Shown: positions 32,471-41,348, numbered from the stretch's first letter. The stretch: DNA of 52,259 nt from CAZBWW01 sp964496005 (GCA_964496005.1 CAZBWW010000005.1:1-52259), one strand, 5' to 3'. Notes: generated from the letters alone by a model not told the origin. A program made the numbers and translations.

Positions 32471-33457
32471 ATGAGTAAAAAACAAATAAAGTTAGTTTCT
32501 ATAGTAATTCCATGCTGGAATGAAGAAGCAAATATAAAACGGTATCCGGACGAATTACTACCTGAACTCGAAAAACTAAAATATGATTATGAATTAATCT
32601 GCGTAGACGACGGTTCATCCGACAACACCTGGGAAGAATTACAAAAATTAGCGGAAAAATACCCGACTGTAAAAGCACTTAGACATGCCAGAAATTATGG
32701 GATGGGTGCCGGCTACCAAACTGCGTTTGACGCAGCAAAAGGTGATTACATTGTTACTTTTTCGGGCGAAATTGAAATTCCCGCCGCACGAATAAAAGAG
32801 GTGATAGACAAGCTTGATGAGGGTTTTGACGTTGTAAATACTAACCGCACCGGAAGATGGCAGGAAACAGGCAGTTCGTCTATGTTAAGACGCACACCGT
32901 CAAATTTGGCAAATAAAATGATTGCAAATATTTCCGGCATAGACATCAAAGACACAGGATCGGGGCTTAAAGGCTTTAGAAAATTTGTAATTGATAATTT
33001 ACGGATATATGGTGATATGCACCGATTCCTACTTGCGTATTCAACACTTTTTACTAAAAGAATAACAGAATTTGATGTGGAATATGCAGAGCGCACAAAT
33101 AGACCGCCTGCTTACGGTTCCCTTAAACGAACTTTTGCTGTTTTTTTGGACTTGTTTGCGCTTAAATTTATGCTGTCGTTCGCAACCAGACCATTTACAA
33201 TGATGCCGGGTCGGATTTTTGGTTCCGCGGGTATTGTATCCTTTGGTATAGGGTCGCTTATTACGTTTTATTTGCTGCTAGTCAAGTTGGGAGGTCAGTC
33301 AATTGGTGATAGGCCGTTGTTTATTGGCGGACTAATATTAATAATTTTCGGCGTACAGTTAATTATGACCGGCTTATTGGGTGAATTAATGATGCGGACG
33401 TATTTTGAAAGCAGCGGGAGAAAAGTATACATTGTGTCCGAAAAAACAGATGAATAA
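32471..33457 (+). CDS. Family 2 glycosyltransferase, polyprenyl-phosphate (DPM1/GtrB-like) type
   Basis: 328 residues. GT-A domain with IVIPCWNEEANI and the nucleotide-binding CVDDGSSDNTW, RNYGMGAGYQTAF, then two C-terminal TM helices (about 245-270 and 283-305). This is the layout of enzymes that load a sugar onto polyprenyl phosphate. The second acidic motif, usually DADLQDPP, reads TFSGEIEIPA, so the normal metal-binding Asp is replaced. A Glu may substitute. Forms an operon with the epimerase. Confidence 0.88.
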   Translation: MSKKQIKLVSIVIPCWNEEANIKRYPDELLPELEKLKYDYELICVDDGSSDNTWEELQKLAEKYPTVKALRHARNYGMGAGYQTAFDAAKGDYIVTFSGEIEIPAARIKEVIDKLDEGFDVVNTNRTGRWQETGSSSMLRRTPSNLANKMIANISGIDIKDTGSGLKGFRKFVIDNLRIYGDMHRFLLAYSTLFTKRITEFDVEYAERTNRPPAYGSLKRTFAVFLDLFALKFMLSFATRPFTMMPGRIFGSAGIVSFGIGSLITFYLLLVKLGGQSIGDRPLFIGGLILIIFGVQLIMTGLLGELMMRTYFESSGRKVYIVSEKTDE

Positions 33458-33512
33458 AACACGCTTTTGAGTACACTACTGCGTCAAGTAAACGCTGTTT
33501 TTCCAATCGTTA

Positions 33513-33540
33513 TTGTGTTTTCATGTTAATATGCTATTAT
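33513..33540 (+). promoter_or_regulatory. Promoter of the phasin-like gene
   Basis: TTGTGT (33513-33518) and TATTAT (33535-33540), 16 nt apart with TGc before the -10. A leader of about 35 nt carries AAGGAG at 33571-33576, 5 nt before the ATG. Confidence 0.55.
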
Positions 33541-33581
33541 CCTCATAGTAATAAACAGTATTAGGTTATCAAGGAGTATCT

Positions 33582-33944
33582 ATGTTAAAACTAGTTAAAA
33601 AAACTGCTTTAGTGGGGTTAGGACTTGGCGTACTAAGCGTTGCTTCTATCCGCAGAATTGGCGAAAAGATTGCCGAAGAAGCTCAACTGTCTGAAGAAGA
33701 AGGTAAAAAATTAATTGAGGATTTACTTGAACAGTCAGAAAAATCAAAAGCCGAAATTAAAGAGACAATATATAAAACAATAAAGGAAACCGTAGCTGAA
33801 ATGGACTTAGCTACAGCAGATGATATTGATATGGTTAATGACCGGCTTGACGATATAGAAGATTTAGTTAGCGGGACAGAAAATAACGTAAACAAATCAA
33901 ACGAAACCGATAAAAAAAGTCCGGGAAGACCAAAAAAATCCTAA
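33582..33944 (+). CDS. Phasin-like small helical protein
   Basis: 120 residues. A hydrophobic N-terminus (KKTALVGLGLGVLSVASI) is followed by long amphipathic helices rich in Glu/Lys (EEEGKKLIEDLLEQSEKSK) and a polar tail ending PGRPKKS. This resembles phasin-type (PhaF/PhaI) proteins that sit in CPR genomes next to UbiB-like kinases, as here. No polyhydroxyalkanoate genes are present, so a granule role is unlikely. It has its own promoter and a good Shine-Dalgarno, suggesting high expression. Confidence 0.75.
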   Translation: MLKLVKKTALVGLGLGVLSVASIRRIGEKIAEEAQLSEEEGKKLIEDLLEQSEKSKAEIKETIYKTIKETVAEMDLATADDIDMVNDRLDDIEDLVSGTENNVNKSNETDKKSPGRPKKS

Positions 33945-34000
33945 ATATTAGGCTAGTTGATTTATAACCACAAACTGAAACCTGCTCCCTACAGGTAAAG

Positions 34001-35698
34001 ATGGCACTCATATCACAAACAAAAGGCTTATTAAGCAAAGCTCATAGAAAAAGGTATGCAGAAGTAATGACTATTCTTGCTAAATATGGGCTGGATGATT
34101 TTTTAGCAACCGAAAAAGCCCAAAAAATCCCGTTGTTAACAAAAGTAACAAAACGCGATCCAAAACTTGCTGACTTATCTCGCTGGAAAAGAATAAGGCT
34201 CGCAATTGAAGAGCTAGACGGCGCGTACATTAAACTTGGGCAAATTTTAAGCAATAGACCTGATTTACTACCGGAAGACTTGCTAACCGAGCTTGAAAAC
34301 TTACAGGATAATATACCGGCATTTCCCGGCGAAAAAGTTATAGAAATAATCGAAACAGAATTGAAACAGCCATTAGGTGAACTGTTTTTAATGTTTGACG
34401 ATGAGCCTTTGGCATCCGCTTCCATTGCCCAGGTGCACCGTGCTGTCTTATTAGACGGAACGCCTGTCGTGGTTAAGGTTCGCAGACCACAATTAGCCGC
34501 AAAATTTAAAATTGACCTTGACATTCTAGTTTATTTGGCCGGTCACTTAAAACGAATAGATATATTTAAAAGCCAGTTTAAAAATTCTAACCCGATAAAG
34601 GAAATTAGATACGAAATAGAAAAAGAGCTAGATTTTATTAACGAAGCCGCGAATATTAATTTATTCGCAAAAAATTTTGAAAATGATAATAGAGTATATG
34701 TACCAAAAGTATTCTCCACTTTAACAACTTCTAAAGTTTTGACGCTGGAGTATGTTGATGGCATAAAAGTAACGAATTTGGCCGATTATGAAAAATACAA
34801 ACTGAAACCTGAAACTATTGCGTACAATCTGGTTGATGTTGGTTTGACGCAAATGTTTGATCACCGGTTTTTTCACGGCGATCCACACCCGGGAAATATA
34901 TTATTACTGGAAAACGGAAAAATATGCTTTATTGATTTTGGTTTGATGGGTCGAATAACGTCAAAACAATACGAAACTATCATTGATCTTGTAATTGCGT
35001 TTGCCAATAAAGACGAGAAGAAAATAACGCAAATTATAGCCAAAGCCGCCGCTAAAGATAAAGCTGTAGATACTGATAAACTGGAAAGCGAAATTTCGGA
35101 ATTAATAGACATTTATTATGATCAGAATCTAAAAGAAATAAATGTAGCACACGCGTTAAAAAATGTTTTTGCCATTATTAATTCTTATGAGCTAACTATT
35201 AGCCCAAACGCATATTTGTTGGTTAAGGCGGTTTCCAGCTATGAAGGCATTGGAACAAAAATATATCCTGATTTAGAGTTAGCAGAGTACGCAAAGCATT
35301 TTTCGCAAAAATTAATACGGAGGCGGCTTTCACCGAAAAAGATTCTAACTGATGTTTACATGTCCTCCACAGAAGTAGTTGCCCTTATTAAGGATTTTCC
35401 AGGTGAGCTACGTGGTATTCTAAATCAACTTTTAACAGGTAGGTTAAGAATAAATGCCGCAGTTCTTGGACTGCGCGAAGAAATTGATTACGCCTTCGAT
35501 AGAGTGGAAAAAGTAATAAATAGATTGTTATTTACTATTATTTTAGCCGCAATGTTACTCGGGTCCTCTATCATACTTCGAAATGAGGATGCCATCGAAT
35601 TTGGAAATATGTCCTTTTTTGCCAGTATTGGCTTTGCTTTATCTTTAGTATTTGGAGTTGTACTTTTGGTTACAATTATAAGAAATAAGGGAATATAA
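34001..35698 (+). CDS. ABC1/UbiB-family atypical kinase
   Basis: 565 residues. The family-defining KxGQ motif is YIKLGQILSNRPDLLP (about 75-90). The Ala-rich nucleotide loop is ASASIAQVHRA, the VVVKVRRP lysine, catalytic FHGDPHPGN and metal-binding FIDFGLMG follow. Two TM helices lie at the C-terminus (about 508-560). UbiB/COQ8 proteins support isoprenoid lipid or quinone metabolism elsewhere; no quinone pathway is visible here, so its lipid partner is open. It lies 56 nt after the phasin-like gene and is probably co-expressed. Confidence 0.93.
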   Translation: MALISQTKGLLSKAHRKRYAEVMTILAKYGLDDFLATEKAQKIPLLTKVTKRDPKLADLSRWKRIRLAIEELDGAYIKLGQILSNRPDLLPEDLLTELENLQDNIPAFPGEKVIEIIETELKQPLGELFLMFDDEPLASASIAQVHRAVLLDGTPVVVKVRRPQLAAKFKIDLDILVYLAGHLKRIDIFKSQFKNSNPIKEIRYEIEKELDFINEAANINLFAKNFENDNRVYVPKVFSTLTTSKVLTLEYVDGIKVTNLADYEKYKLKPETIAYNLVDVGLTQMFDHRFFHGDPHPGNILLLENGKICFIDFGLMGRITSKQYETIIDLVIAFANKDEKKITQIIAKAAAKDKAVDTDKLESEISELIDIYYDQNLKEINVAHALKNVFAIINSYELTISPNAYLLVKAVSSYEGIGTKIYPDLELAEYAKHFSQKLIRRRLSPKKILTDVYMSSTEVVALIKDFPGELRGILNQLLTGRLRINAAVLGLREEIDYAFDRVEKVINRLLFTIILAAMLLGSSIILRNEDAIEFGNMSFFASIGFALSLVFGVVLLVTIIRNKGI

Positions 35699-35706
35699 TT
35701 TCGAAT

Positions 35707-35737
35707 GCTAATTCTTTAATTAGCTAGTTGTTTTTTT
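35707..35737 (+). terminator. Intrinsic terminator after the UbiB-like gene
   Basis: GCTAATT (35707-35713), a 4-nt loop, AATTAGC (35718-35724), then TAGTTG and T7 (35731-35737). It lies between the convergent UbiB-like and prs genes. Confidence 0.65.
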
Positions 35738-36731
35738 AGGTCAACAAATCGGTACTTAATGTCTCACCGGTATAAGTTCTTCTAATTACCTCTCCAAGTA
35801 ATGCACCTATTGGGATTACCTTAATTTTCCGATTGTCTGATACTCTTCTTTTTGTCTCTATGGTATCTGTAATAAGTACTTTTTTAATTGGGGAATCGGT
35901 AATTTTTTCAAGCGCATCCTTCGAAAATAACCCATGTGCTGCCGCAACATATATTCTGCGAGCACCCCGTTCTTTTAATAATTTTGCAGCCGCAACCATT
36001 GTGCCGGCCGTATCAATCATATCATCAACTATTAGCGCGTCTCTGCCTTTTACATACCCTATCATATCCAATGCTCTAGAGCTGTTTTTCGCTTCTACTT
36101 CCATATCTCTTTCTTTATAAACAATTGCAATACCTGAAGCCTTAAGCATCTTTGCGTATCCATTTGCGCGCGCAGTTCCGCCCTTGTCAGGTGACACAAC
36201 CACCAGGTTTTTGAGTTTAAGTGCTTTAATCGCCGGTATTAGTACGTAACTACTATAAATATTATCCCACGGCTTACGAATAAACCCCTGTTGCTGTTCA
36301 GAATGAATATCCACAGTAATAATTCTGTCTGCCCCAGTATACTCAACTATGCCTGCAACAACCGATGAGCTTATAGGTACTCTTGGTGACGACTTTCGAT
36401 CCTGGCGCGAGTACCCAAAATATGGAACCAGTGCTACGATTTCGCTAGCACCCGCGCGTTTCGCTGCGTCTATCATAAAAAGTAATTCGAGAATATGCTT
36501 TTCGGACGGCGGAGATGTAGGCTGAATTATAAATACACTTTTTTTAAAAATCGATTCAGGAATATGGACGCTAATTTCACCGTCCGCGAAAAAACTTACA
36601 GGGGAGGAAACAGGTTTATCAAGGAATTTTCCCACAGCTTCAGCAAGTTTTGGGTTTGAGGTACCGGTTAACAATACGTAACCATTTTTATTTACACCGG
36701 GCAGTTGTTTTTTTATTACAGTATCAGCCAT
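35736..36731 (-). CDS. prs: Ribose-phosphate pyrophosphokinase
   Basis: 331 residues. Makes PRPP from ribose 5-phosphate and ATP for nucleotide synthesis. Seen: the flexible-loop segment VPYFGYSRQDRKSSPR, ITVDIHSEQQQGF, VVSPDKGGTARA and the PRPP-binding loop DALIVDDMIDTAGTM. All are class I features. Slightly longer than the usual 310-320 residues, with short N- and C-terminal extensions. It has a TATAAT-type -10 about 55 nt upstream and a weak AGGTG Shine-Dalgarno. Confidence 0.96.
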   Translation of the reverse strand: MADTVIKKQLPGVNKNGYVLLTGTSNPKLAEAVGKFLDKPVSSPVSFFADGEISVHIPESIFKKSVFIIQPTSPPSEKHILELLFMIDAAKRAGASEIVALVPYFGYSRQDRKSSPRVPISSSVVAGIVEYTGADRIITVDIHSEQQQGFIRKPWDNIYSSYVLIPAIKALKLKNLVVVSPDKGGTARANGYAKMLKASGIAIVYKERDMEVEAKNSSRALDMIGYVKGRDALIVDDMIDTAGTMVAAAKLLKERGARRIYVAAAHGLFSKDALEKITDSPIKKVLITDTIETKRRVSDNRKIKVIPIGALLGEVIRRTYTGETLSTDLLT

Positions 36732-36784
36732 TTCTGCACCTACGTTAAAATTTTCTAAAATTCGGTGGGCATTCTTTGCCTTCG

Positions 36785-36790
36785 ATTATA
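36785..36790 (-). promoter_or_regulatory. -10 (TATAAT) of prs
   Basis: On the minus strand TATAAT lies 53 nt before the ATG at 36731, giving a leader of roughly 45 nt. The -35 is not clear. Confidence 0.45.
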
Positions 36791-36837
36791 TACTTATCAC
36801 TCAACTTGACTAGTATTTAGGGTTAAAAGCTTGTCGA

Positions 36838-38112
36838 CTATAAGCTAACGACATTTGAGCACTCAATGCCTTCCGGACTAAGAACCACAGTCATCGTACC
36901 TTCGGTCGCGCAACTGCCTGCTGAACAAAAGCCTTGCCTAAATACCGCGTACTCATCTGTTTCCCACGATACTGTTTCAATTGTTTTGTACGGACTTTCA
37001 GTAAATGGATCTAGATAGTTGTTGTAAAAGCCCGCTTGATCTGCCGACCCGTTTGGCAGTTTGGTAAAACAGTTTTCGCTAATTGGCACAAAATTTTCAG
37101 TTATAGTGTCTAAAGCTCCCACCTCATTCGCATGTGTATAAAAAATGTATCTGCCGGTTGGGCTTATTTTAGACAGCCAAGCCGTAACATTGCCAGCCGA
37201 ACCGACGTCAGGGTTGGAACCCCCCTCAACGACGTAAAAATCTAATGGTTTACCGGGGGTCAATTTAAGAAAGTCGGATTCTTCTTTTACAAAAAAGGCC
37301 TCCCCACCAACGAAAAATGCATACTTGTTAGGCTCTATTGCAACAATTTTAAGCTCATAAGTACGGTCAGAAATATTTTCGGACACTAAAGGAATGTCTT
37401 CAAGTAAAATCGTACTTAATTTATATGCCCCCTCCGAATCGGCTTTCAACCCGTACCCAACGAGCGCAATACTTTTCTCAACAATCCCTGTTTCTAGCAT
37501 TTTTGATTTTTCACACCCAAAAAATAGAGTTCCAAATTCAGTCAAAAAACTGTACGTGCGACACTTCTCCGGCACAAAATTTTCTGCCCATAGTGTACCG
37601 GTAGCAGCTCTTTTTTCGTTATTAAACAAGAAATATATGAGCACTGAATATCTGGAATACGGGTCGGGATTCATTATATCCCTATGTATTACGTTATTAT
37701 TCAAGCTTATATTGCTAAAAGTGAAAACATCAAAAGTAGATGAGCTATACTCAGTTTCTAAATACTTTCCTCTTTGAATATCCGTACTAGTAAATGCAGT
37801 TAATTTTGGTGCAACGTCAATTTTACCATAGCTAGGTTGATTTACAGGCTGCATTAATGTACTTAAAGGCACTATGGTTTCGAGTTCTCCCAGTACTATT
37901 GTGTTTACATTAGTGGAGAGGGAATTAGGTTGAGCGGTTTGCAACGAGTCAGTTTCTAAAACAGCCAAAGAATTTTCCTCTGATGTCGAAACTACAAGAT
38001 TTTGATACCGAATTCCAAAATAAAACCCAACAAACGGTAGTGCAATAACAAGCATAAGAGCTAGTGTTTTAGATAGTGGTGTAACTGTAGTGTATTTTTC
38101 CGGCAATAGCAT
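36838..38112 (-). CDS. N-terminally anchored exported protein of unknown function
   Basis: 424 residues. One TM helix (about 17-37) anchors a large extracytoplasmic part. A Ser/Thr/Asn-rich linker (about 40-95) leads to beta-rich segments such as WLSKISPTGRYIFYTHANEV, which look like propeller blades. Several Cys are present (EKCRTYSF, FFGC, ENCF, GFCSAGSC, IECS), so disulfides are likely; DipZ is encoded nearby. A TATAAT ends 7 nt before the ATG. No family recognised. Confidence 0.75.
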   Translation of the reverse strand: MLLPEKYTTVTPLSKTLALMLVIALPFVGFYFGIRYQNLVVSTSEENSLAVLETDSLQTAQPNSLSTNVNTIVLGELETIVPLSTLMQPVNQPSYGKIDVAPKLTAFTSTDIQRGKYLETEYSSSTFDVFTFSNISLNNNVIHRDIMNPDPYSRYSVLIYFLFNNEKRAATGTLWAENFVPEKCRTYSFLTEFGTLFFGCEKSKMLETGIVEKSIALVGYGLKADSEGAYKLSTILLEDIPLVSENISDRTYELKIVAIEPNKYAFFVGGEAFFVKEESDFLKLTPGKPLDFYVVEGGSNPDVGSAGNVTAWLSKISPTGRYIFYTHANEVGALDTITENFVPISENCFTKLPNGSADQAGFYNNYLDPFTESPYKTIETVSWETDEYAVFRQGFCSAGSCATEGTMTVVLSPEGIECSNVVSL

Positions 38113-38119
38113 TTCTTCA

Positions 38120-38125
38120 ATTATA
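38120..38125 (-). promoter_or_regulatory. -10 (TATAAT) of the anchored exported protein gene
   Basis: On the minus strand TATAAT ends 7 nt before the ATG at 38112; no Shine-Dalgarno. Confidence 0.55.
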
Positions 38126-38311
38126 TAGTATTACCTGCCGCATCTAAAATATAAGGCGTTATTCATAAAAATTATGCTATCCTATTATAGTAAGCAGAAA
38201 ATAGTAAACTAGGTAATGGTTATGATTAATACAGTAAAAAACATTCAGCCAAAATATTCTCAGCTAACTGTACCCACTAATAAATTTTTGCTAACTCGTA
38301 GCAGTGTTAGG

Positions 38312-38322
38312 AAGGGGGGTGA
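38312..38322 (+). promoter_or_regulatory. Strong Shine-Dalgarno of the FAS1 protein gene
   Basis: AAGGGGGGTGA lies 5 nt before the ATG at 38328. It sets the start at 38328 rather than the in-frame upstream codon at 38304. Confidence 0.7.
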
Positions 38323-38327
38323 CAAAT

Positions 38328-38915
38328 ATGCAAAAAAATAAAACATTAATGATAGTAGTTTTAGTTGTACTTTTAGGTCTTGGTGGATGGCTGTTGTATT
38401 CAAACAACAATTCCGAACCGGCTCCCGAAGAAACGACTAATACAGCCATGGAGAACCCCTTTGAAACGGCAAATGGAAATGGAGAAAATGGCGAAATGGA
38501 GCTTCCTAACGAGCACGTATTCGACACAATTGCGTATGGTGGTAATTACGAGTCACTTTTATCTTGGATAGACGCGTCTACTTTAGGGTCTACATTATCA
38601 GGTCCGGGACCTTTCACAGTATTCGCTCCTAACGATCGGGCTTTTGGTGCACTCCCGCAAGGCATGTACGGCAGTACTGCAGCAAATCCCGATGAGCTGA
38701 CAAGAGTACTGACATATCACGTCGTGCCCGGAAGATACTCTGTAGCAGACTTGGCTAAAATGACATCTGTCGACACGGTACAAGGTGGAACTCTTACAAT
38801 CACTGTGGATCCAAGCGGTACGGTAATGGTTAACGGCGCGAAAATAGTAACTCCCGACCTCGGGTCAGGAAACGGTTATGTTCACGGTATCGATGCCGTC
38901 TTAACTCCTCAATAA
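38328..38915 (+). CDS. Membrane-anchored fasciclin (FAS1) domain protein
   Basis: 195 residues. An N-terminal TM anchor (about 7-24) and an acidic linker (28-62) lead to one FAS1 domain (about 63-195). The domain has the H1 motif GPFTVFAPNDRAF, the YHVVPG motif and the H2 motif GYVHGIDAVL. FAS1 proteins act in adhesion and surface interactions, and some are linked to redox or copper proteins. Same N-terminal architecture and ribosome-binding motif as the cupredoxin gene at 40828. The upstream leader is long (over 100 nt); a TATTAT at 38183-38188 is a possible -10. Confidence 0.92.
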   Translation: MQKNKTLMIVVLVVLLGLGGWLLYSNNNSEPAPEETTNTAMENPFETANGNGENGEMELPNEHVFDTIAYGGNYESLLSWIDASTLGSTLSGPGPFTVFAPNDRAFGALPQGMYGSTAANPDELTRVLTYHVVPGRYSVADLAKMTSVDTVQGGTLTITVDPSGTVMVNGAKIVTPDLGSGNGYVHGIDAVLTPQ

Positions 38916-38930
38916 GTTTAAGTTTAATGT

Positions 38931-38957
38931 GTGCCGGGGTTTTTTACACTCCGGCAC
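38931..38957 (+). terminator. 7-bp GC-rich hairpin between FAS1 and dipZ genes
   Basis: GTGCCGG (38931-38937) pairs with CCGGCAC (38951-38957); the 13-nt loop contains TTTTTT. Position suggests termination of the FAS1 transcript, though the T-run is inside the loop instead of after the stem. An operator for dipZ is the alternative. Confidence 0.4.
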
Positions 38958-38978
38958 TAAGGTTAAAAAGTTTTAAAT

Positions 38979-40709
38979 ATGCTAATTTTGGTAATTTTCT
39001 CATTTTTTGCGGGTGTTGTTACAATACTTTCCCCGTGCATACTTCCCATCTTACCGATAATTTTATCCGGCTCTGTGGGAACTGATACAAGTGATCGCTC
39101 TAGACCTTATGGTATTGTTACCGGTTTTGTGTTGAGTTTTACTTTTTTTACACTATTTTTATCATCACTTGTTAAGATATTGGGCATTCCTTCAGATTTA
39201 CTGCGTACCTTTGCAGTGAGCGTATTGTTTGTCTTTGGGCTTACGCTTACTGTGCCAAAACTTGCAATCTATTTTGAACTACTGTTTTCAAAATTTGCGG
39301 CAAAAGCACCCAGAGCCGGTACTAAAAAAGGATTTTTAGGCGGAGTTATTCTTGGTTTAACATTGGGCCTATTGTGGGCTCCGTGTGTAGGTCCTATTCT
39401 CGCATCTGTAATAACACTGGCACTAATAGGAGATGTAACTCTTAATTCGGTTGTGATAACTGCCGCATACGCAATAGGAACAGCTATTCCTATGTTTTTT
39501 ATAATAGTGGGGGGTAAAAAAGCGGTAGCCAAAATTCCGGTATTAACTAACAACTTACCGATAATCCAAAAAGTATTCGGGATTATTATGATCTTAACTG
39601 CCGTCGCAATAGCGGCTAATTTTGACAGAAAGGTACAAACCGCGATTCTGGATGCTTTCCCATCTTATGGCACGGGGCTTACTAAATTAGAAGAACTTGA
39701 TATAGTTACTACTAACTTGACTAATATTACACCTGATTCAACAAAACCCAATACAAATGACGGCGGTAACTCTGCGACTGTCGACAGCGGAGATTTTTCA
39801 GCTACTGGCAAACTTGCAAATAAGGGTGTTGCGCCTGAACTTATAACCGGAGGTGAGTGGATAAACAGCGACCCGCTAACCTTAGAAGGCTTAAAGGGCA
39901 AAGTGGTTCTAATAGATTTTTGGACATATTCCTGTATTAACTGTCAACGCACTCTTCCCTACCTAAGAGACTGGTGGTCTAAATATAATGCTGACGGGTT
40001 TGTAATAATAGGTGTACACTCACCAGAATTTGAATTTGAAAAAGAATACGATAATGTTGCAAGAGCTGTAAGGGATTTTGAGCTCGCTTATCCAGTAATG
40101 CAGGACAACGAGTTTAAAACTTGGAGGGCATACAACAACAGATACTGGCCGGCAAAATACTTAGTAGATAAAGACGGCAACATTAGATATACCCATTTTG
40201 GAGAAGGAGAATATGACGAAACTGAAGAGGCAATTCAGATGTTGCTTAAGGAAACTGGAAGTTCGATAACACAAGATATTAATAATCCCAGTTACAAAAA
40301 TTTTTCAAAAACACCTGAAACATACCTGGGATATGGCAGAATTGCGGGTTTTGTATCCCCGGAAAGTATTGTAAAAGAAAATTTAGCCACATATACAGCA
40401 CCTAAAAATATACCAAGAAACGGAGTTGCGTATGAAGGTGAGTGGTATATCGCCGAGGAATATGCTAATCCGCAAACCAACAGCAGTCTTCTCTTAAATT
40501 TCGACGCAAAAAATGTTTTTTTGGTTATGAATCCAAAAACAAAGGAATCAGTTGTAAATGTCTATCTTGACGAGCAGTTTGTTAAGCAAGTAACTGTAAC
40601 TGCAGATGATTTATATACATTAATTGAATTGCAAACACCGGAACAGCATATTTTAAAATTGGAGTTTCTTGATAAAAACACGGAGGTGTATGCGTTTACC
40701 TTTGGGTAA
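38979..40709 (+). CDS. dipZ: DipZ-type thiol-disulfide transporter/thioredoxin fusion
   Basis: 576 residues. The N-terminal CcdA/DsbD-beta membrane domain has about six TM helices and two conserved Cys, one in LSPCILPILPI and one in WAPCVGPI. A linker (about 225-285) leads to an external thioredoxin-like domain with active site YSCINCQRT, preceded by VVLIDFWT. The C-terminal beta-sandwich domain (about 450-576) is the one seen in DipZ. It passes electrons from cytoplasmic thioredoxin across the membrane to reduce exported disulfides. It lies between the FAS1 and cupredoxin genes. Confidence 0.94.
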   Translation: MLILVIFSFFAGVVTILSPCILPILPIILSGSVGTDTSDRSRPYGIVTGFVLSFTFFTLFLSSLVKILGIPSDLLRTFAVSVLFVFGLTLTVPKLAIYFELLFSKFAAKAPRAGTKKGFLGGVILGLTLGLLWAPCVGPILASVITLALIGDVTLNSVVITAAYAIGTAIPMFFIIVGGKKAVAKIPVLTNNLPIIQKVFGIIMILTAVAIAANFDRKVQTAILDAFPSYGTGLTKLEELDIVTTNLTNITPDSTKPNTNDGGNSATVDSGDFSATGKLANKGVAPELITGGEWINSDPLTLEGLKGKVVLIDFWTYSCINCQRTLPYLRDWWSKYNADGFVIIGVHSPEFEFEKEYDNVARAVRDFELAYPVMQDNEFKTWRAYNNRYWPAKYLVDKDGNIRYTHFGEGEYDETEEAIQMLLKETGSSITQDINNPSYKNFSKTPETYLGYGRIAGFVSPESIVKENLATYTAPKNIPRNGVAYEGEWYIAEEYANPQTNSSLLLNFDAKNVFLVMNPKTKESVVNVYLDEQFVKQVTVTADDLYTLIELQTPEQHILKLEFLDKNTEVYAFTFG

Positions 40710-40748
40710 GGATTTTTGTGTAGAAGACATGTGTTGGAAAAAAGTTAC

Positions 40749-40778
40749 TTACACCGATGGTTTTTAACATCGGATAAT
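40749..40778 (+). promoter_or_regulatory. Cupredoxin gene promoter overlapping an inverted repeat
   Basis: TTACAC (40749-40754) and GATAAT (40773-40778), 18 nt apart. The spacer is filled by an inverted repeat, CCGATG (40754-40759) and CATCGG (40768-40773), with a gtttttaa loop. The repeat could be a repressor site or the terminator of dipZ. Confidence 0.4.
40754..40773 (+). repeat. 6-bp inverted repeat with T-rich centre
   Basis: CCGATG and CATCGG flank GTTTTTAA. Same design (T-run in the loop) as the hairpins at 38931 and 18412. Confidence 0.5.
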
Positions 40779-40810
40779 TATAGTAAACTATGCAAAATAA
40801 ATTAATTTTA

Positions 40811-40819
40811 AAGGGGGTG
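40811..40819 (+). promoter_or_regulatory. Strong Shine-Dalgarno AAGGGGGTG of the cupredoxin gene
   Basis: It lies 8 nt before the ATG at 40828 and fixes that start over the codon at 40819, which falls on the motif. Confidence 0.7.
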
Positions 40820-40827
40820 TGTTAGTT

Positions 40828-41301
40828 ATGAACAAAAAACTAGTAATTGGAATATCAGCTGTTGTATTGCTAATGGGAGGTTTTTGGTTGCTTAATAATA
40901 ACCAACCAATGACTGAACCTGAACCTACTGATGAAATAGAAAATGTGGAAAACGACAGCGAAATGATTGAAGAAGAAACAACGGAAAACCAAGCTGATGA
41001 AGCTATGACAGATGATTCAACTGTAAAAGAATTTGCAGTTGGCGGGGGCGGTTTTTACTTTGACCCAGCCGAACTTACCGTTACCGAAGGTGATACTGTA
41101 AGAATTGTATTTACCAACGAAGGCGGAGTACATGACTGGGTTATTGACGAATTTGACGCCAGAACACCCATTATTCAAGCCGGAGAGACCTCAACCATTG
41201 AGTTTGTTGCTGATCAGGTAGGCACCTTTGAGTATTACTGTAGTGTCGGTGAGCACAGAGCTATGGGTATGGTTGGTAATTTGATTGTCCTGCCTAAGTA
41301 G
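40828..41301 (+). CDS. Membrane-anchored cupredoxin (type 1 copper protein)
   Basis: 157 residues. An N-terminal TM anchor (about 4-22) and a very acidic linker (28-65) lead to a cupredoxin domain (66-157). The type 1 copper ligands are all visible: H102 (GGVHDW), then C138 and H143 in YYCSVGEHR, and M148. The domain faces outside the cell, so it would carry single electrons at the cell surface. The next gene is a ferric-reductase-like flavocytochrome, a possible redox partner. It has its own promoter and strong Shine-Dalgarno. Confidence 0.92.
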   Translation: MNKKLVIGISAVVLLMGGFWLLNNNQPMTEPEPTDEIENVENDSEMIEEETTENQADEAMTDDSTVKEFAVGGGGFYFDPAELTVTEGDTVRIVFTNEGGVHDWVIDEFDARTPIIQAGETSTIEFVADQVGTFEYYCSVGEHRAMGMVGNLIVLPK

Positions 41302-41348
41302 GTTTGTGAGTAATGAATAGTGTGCGCGTAAATACTTGTAAATAACTA

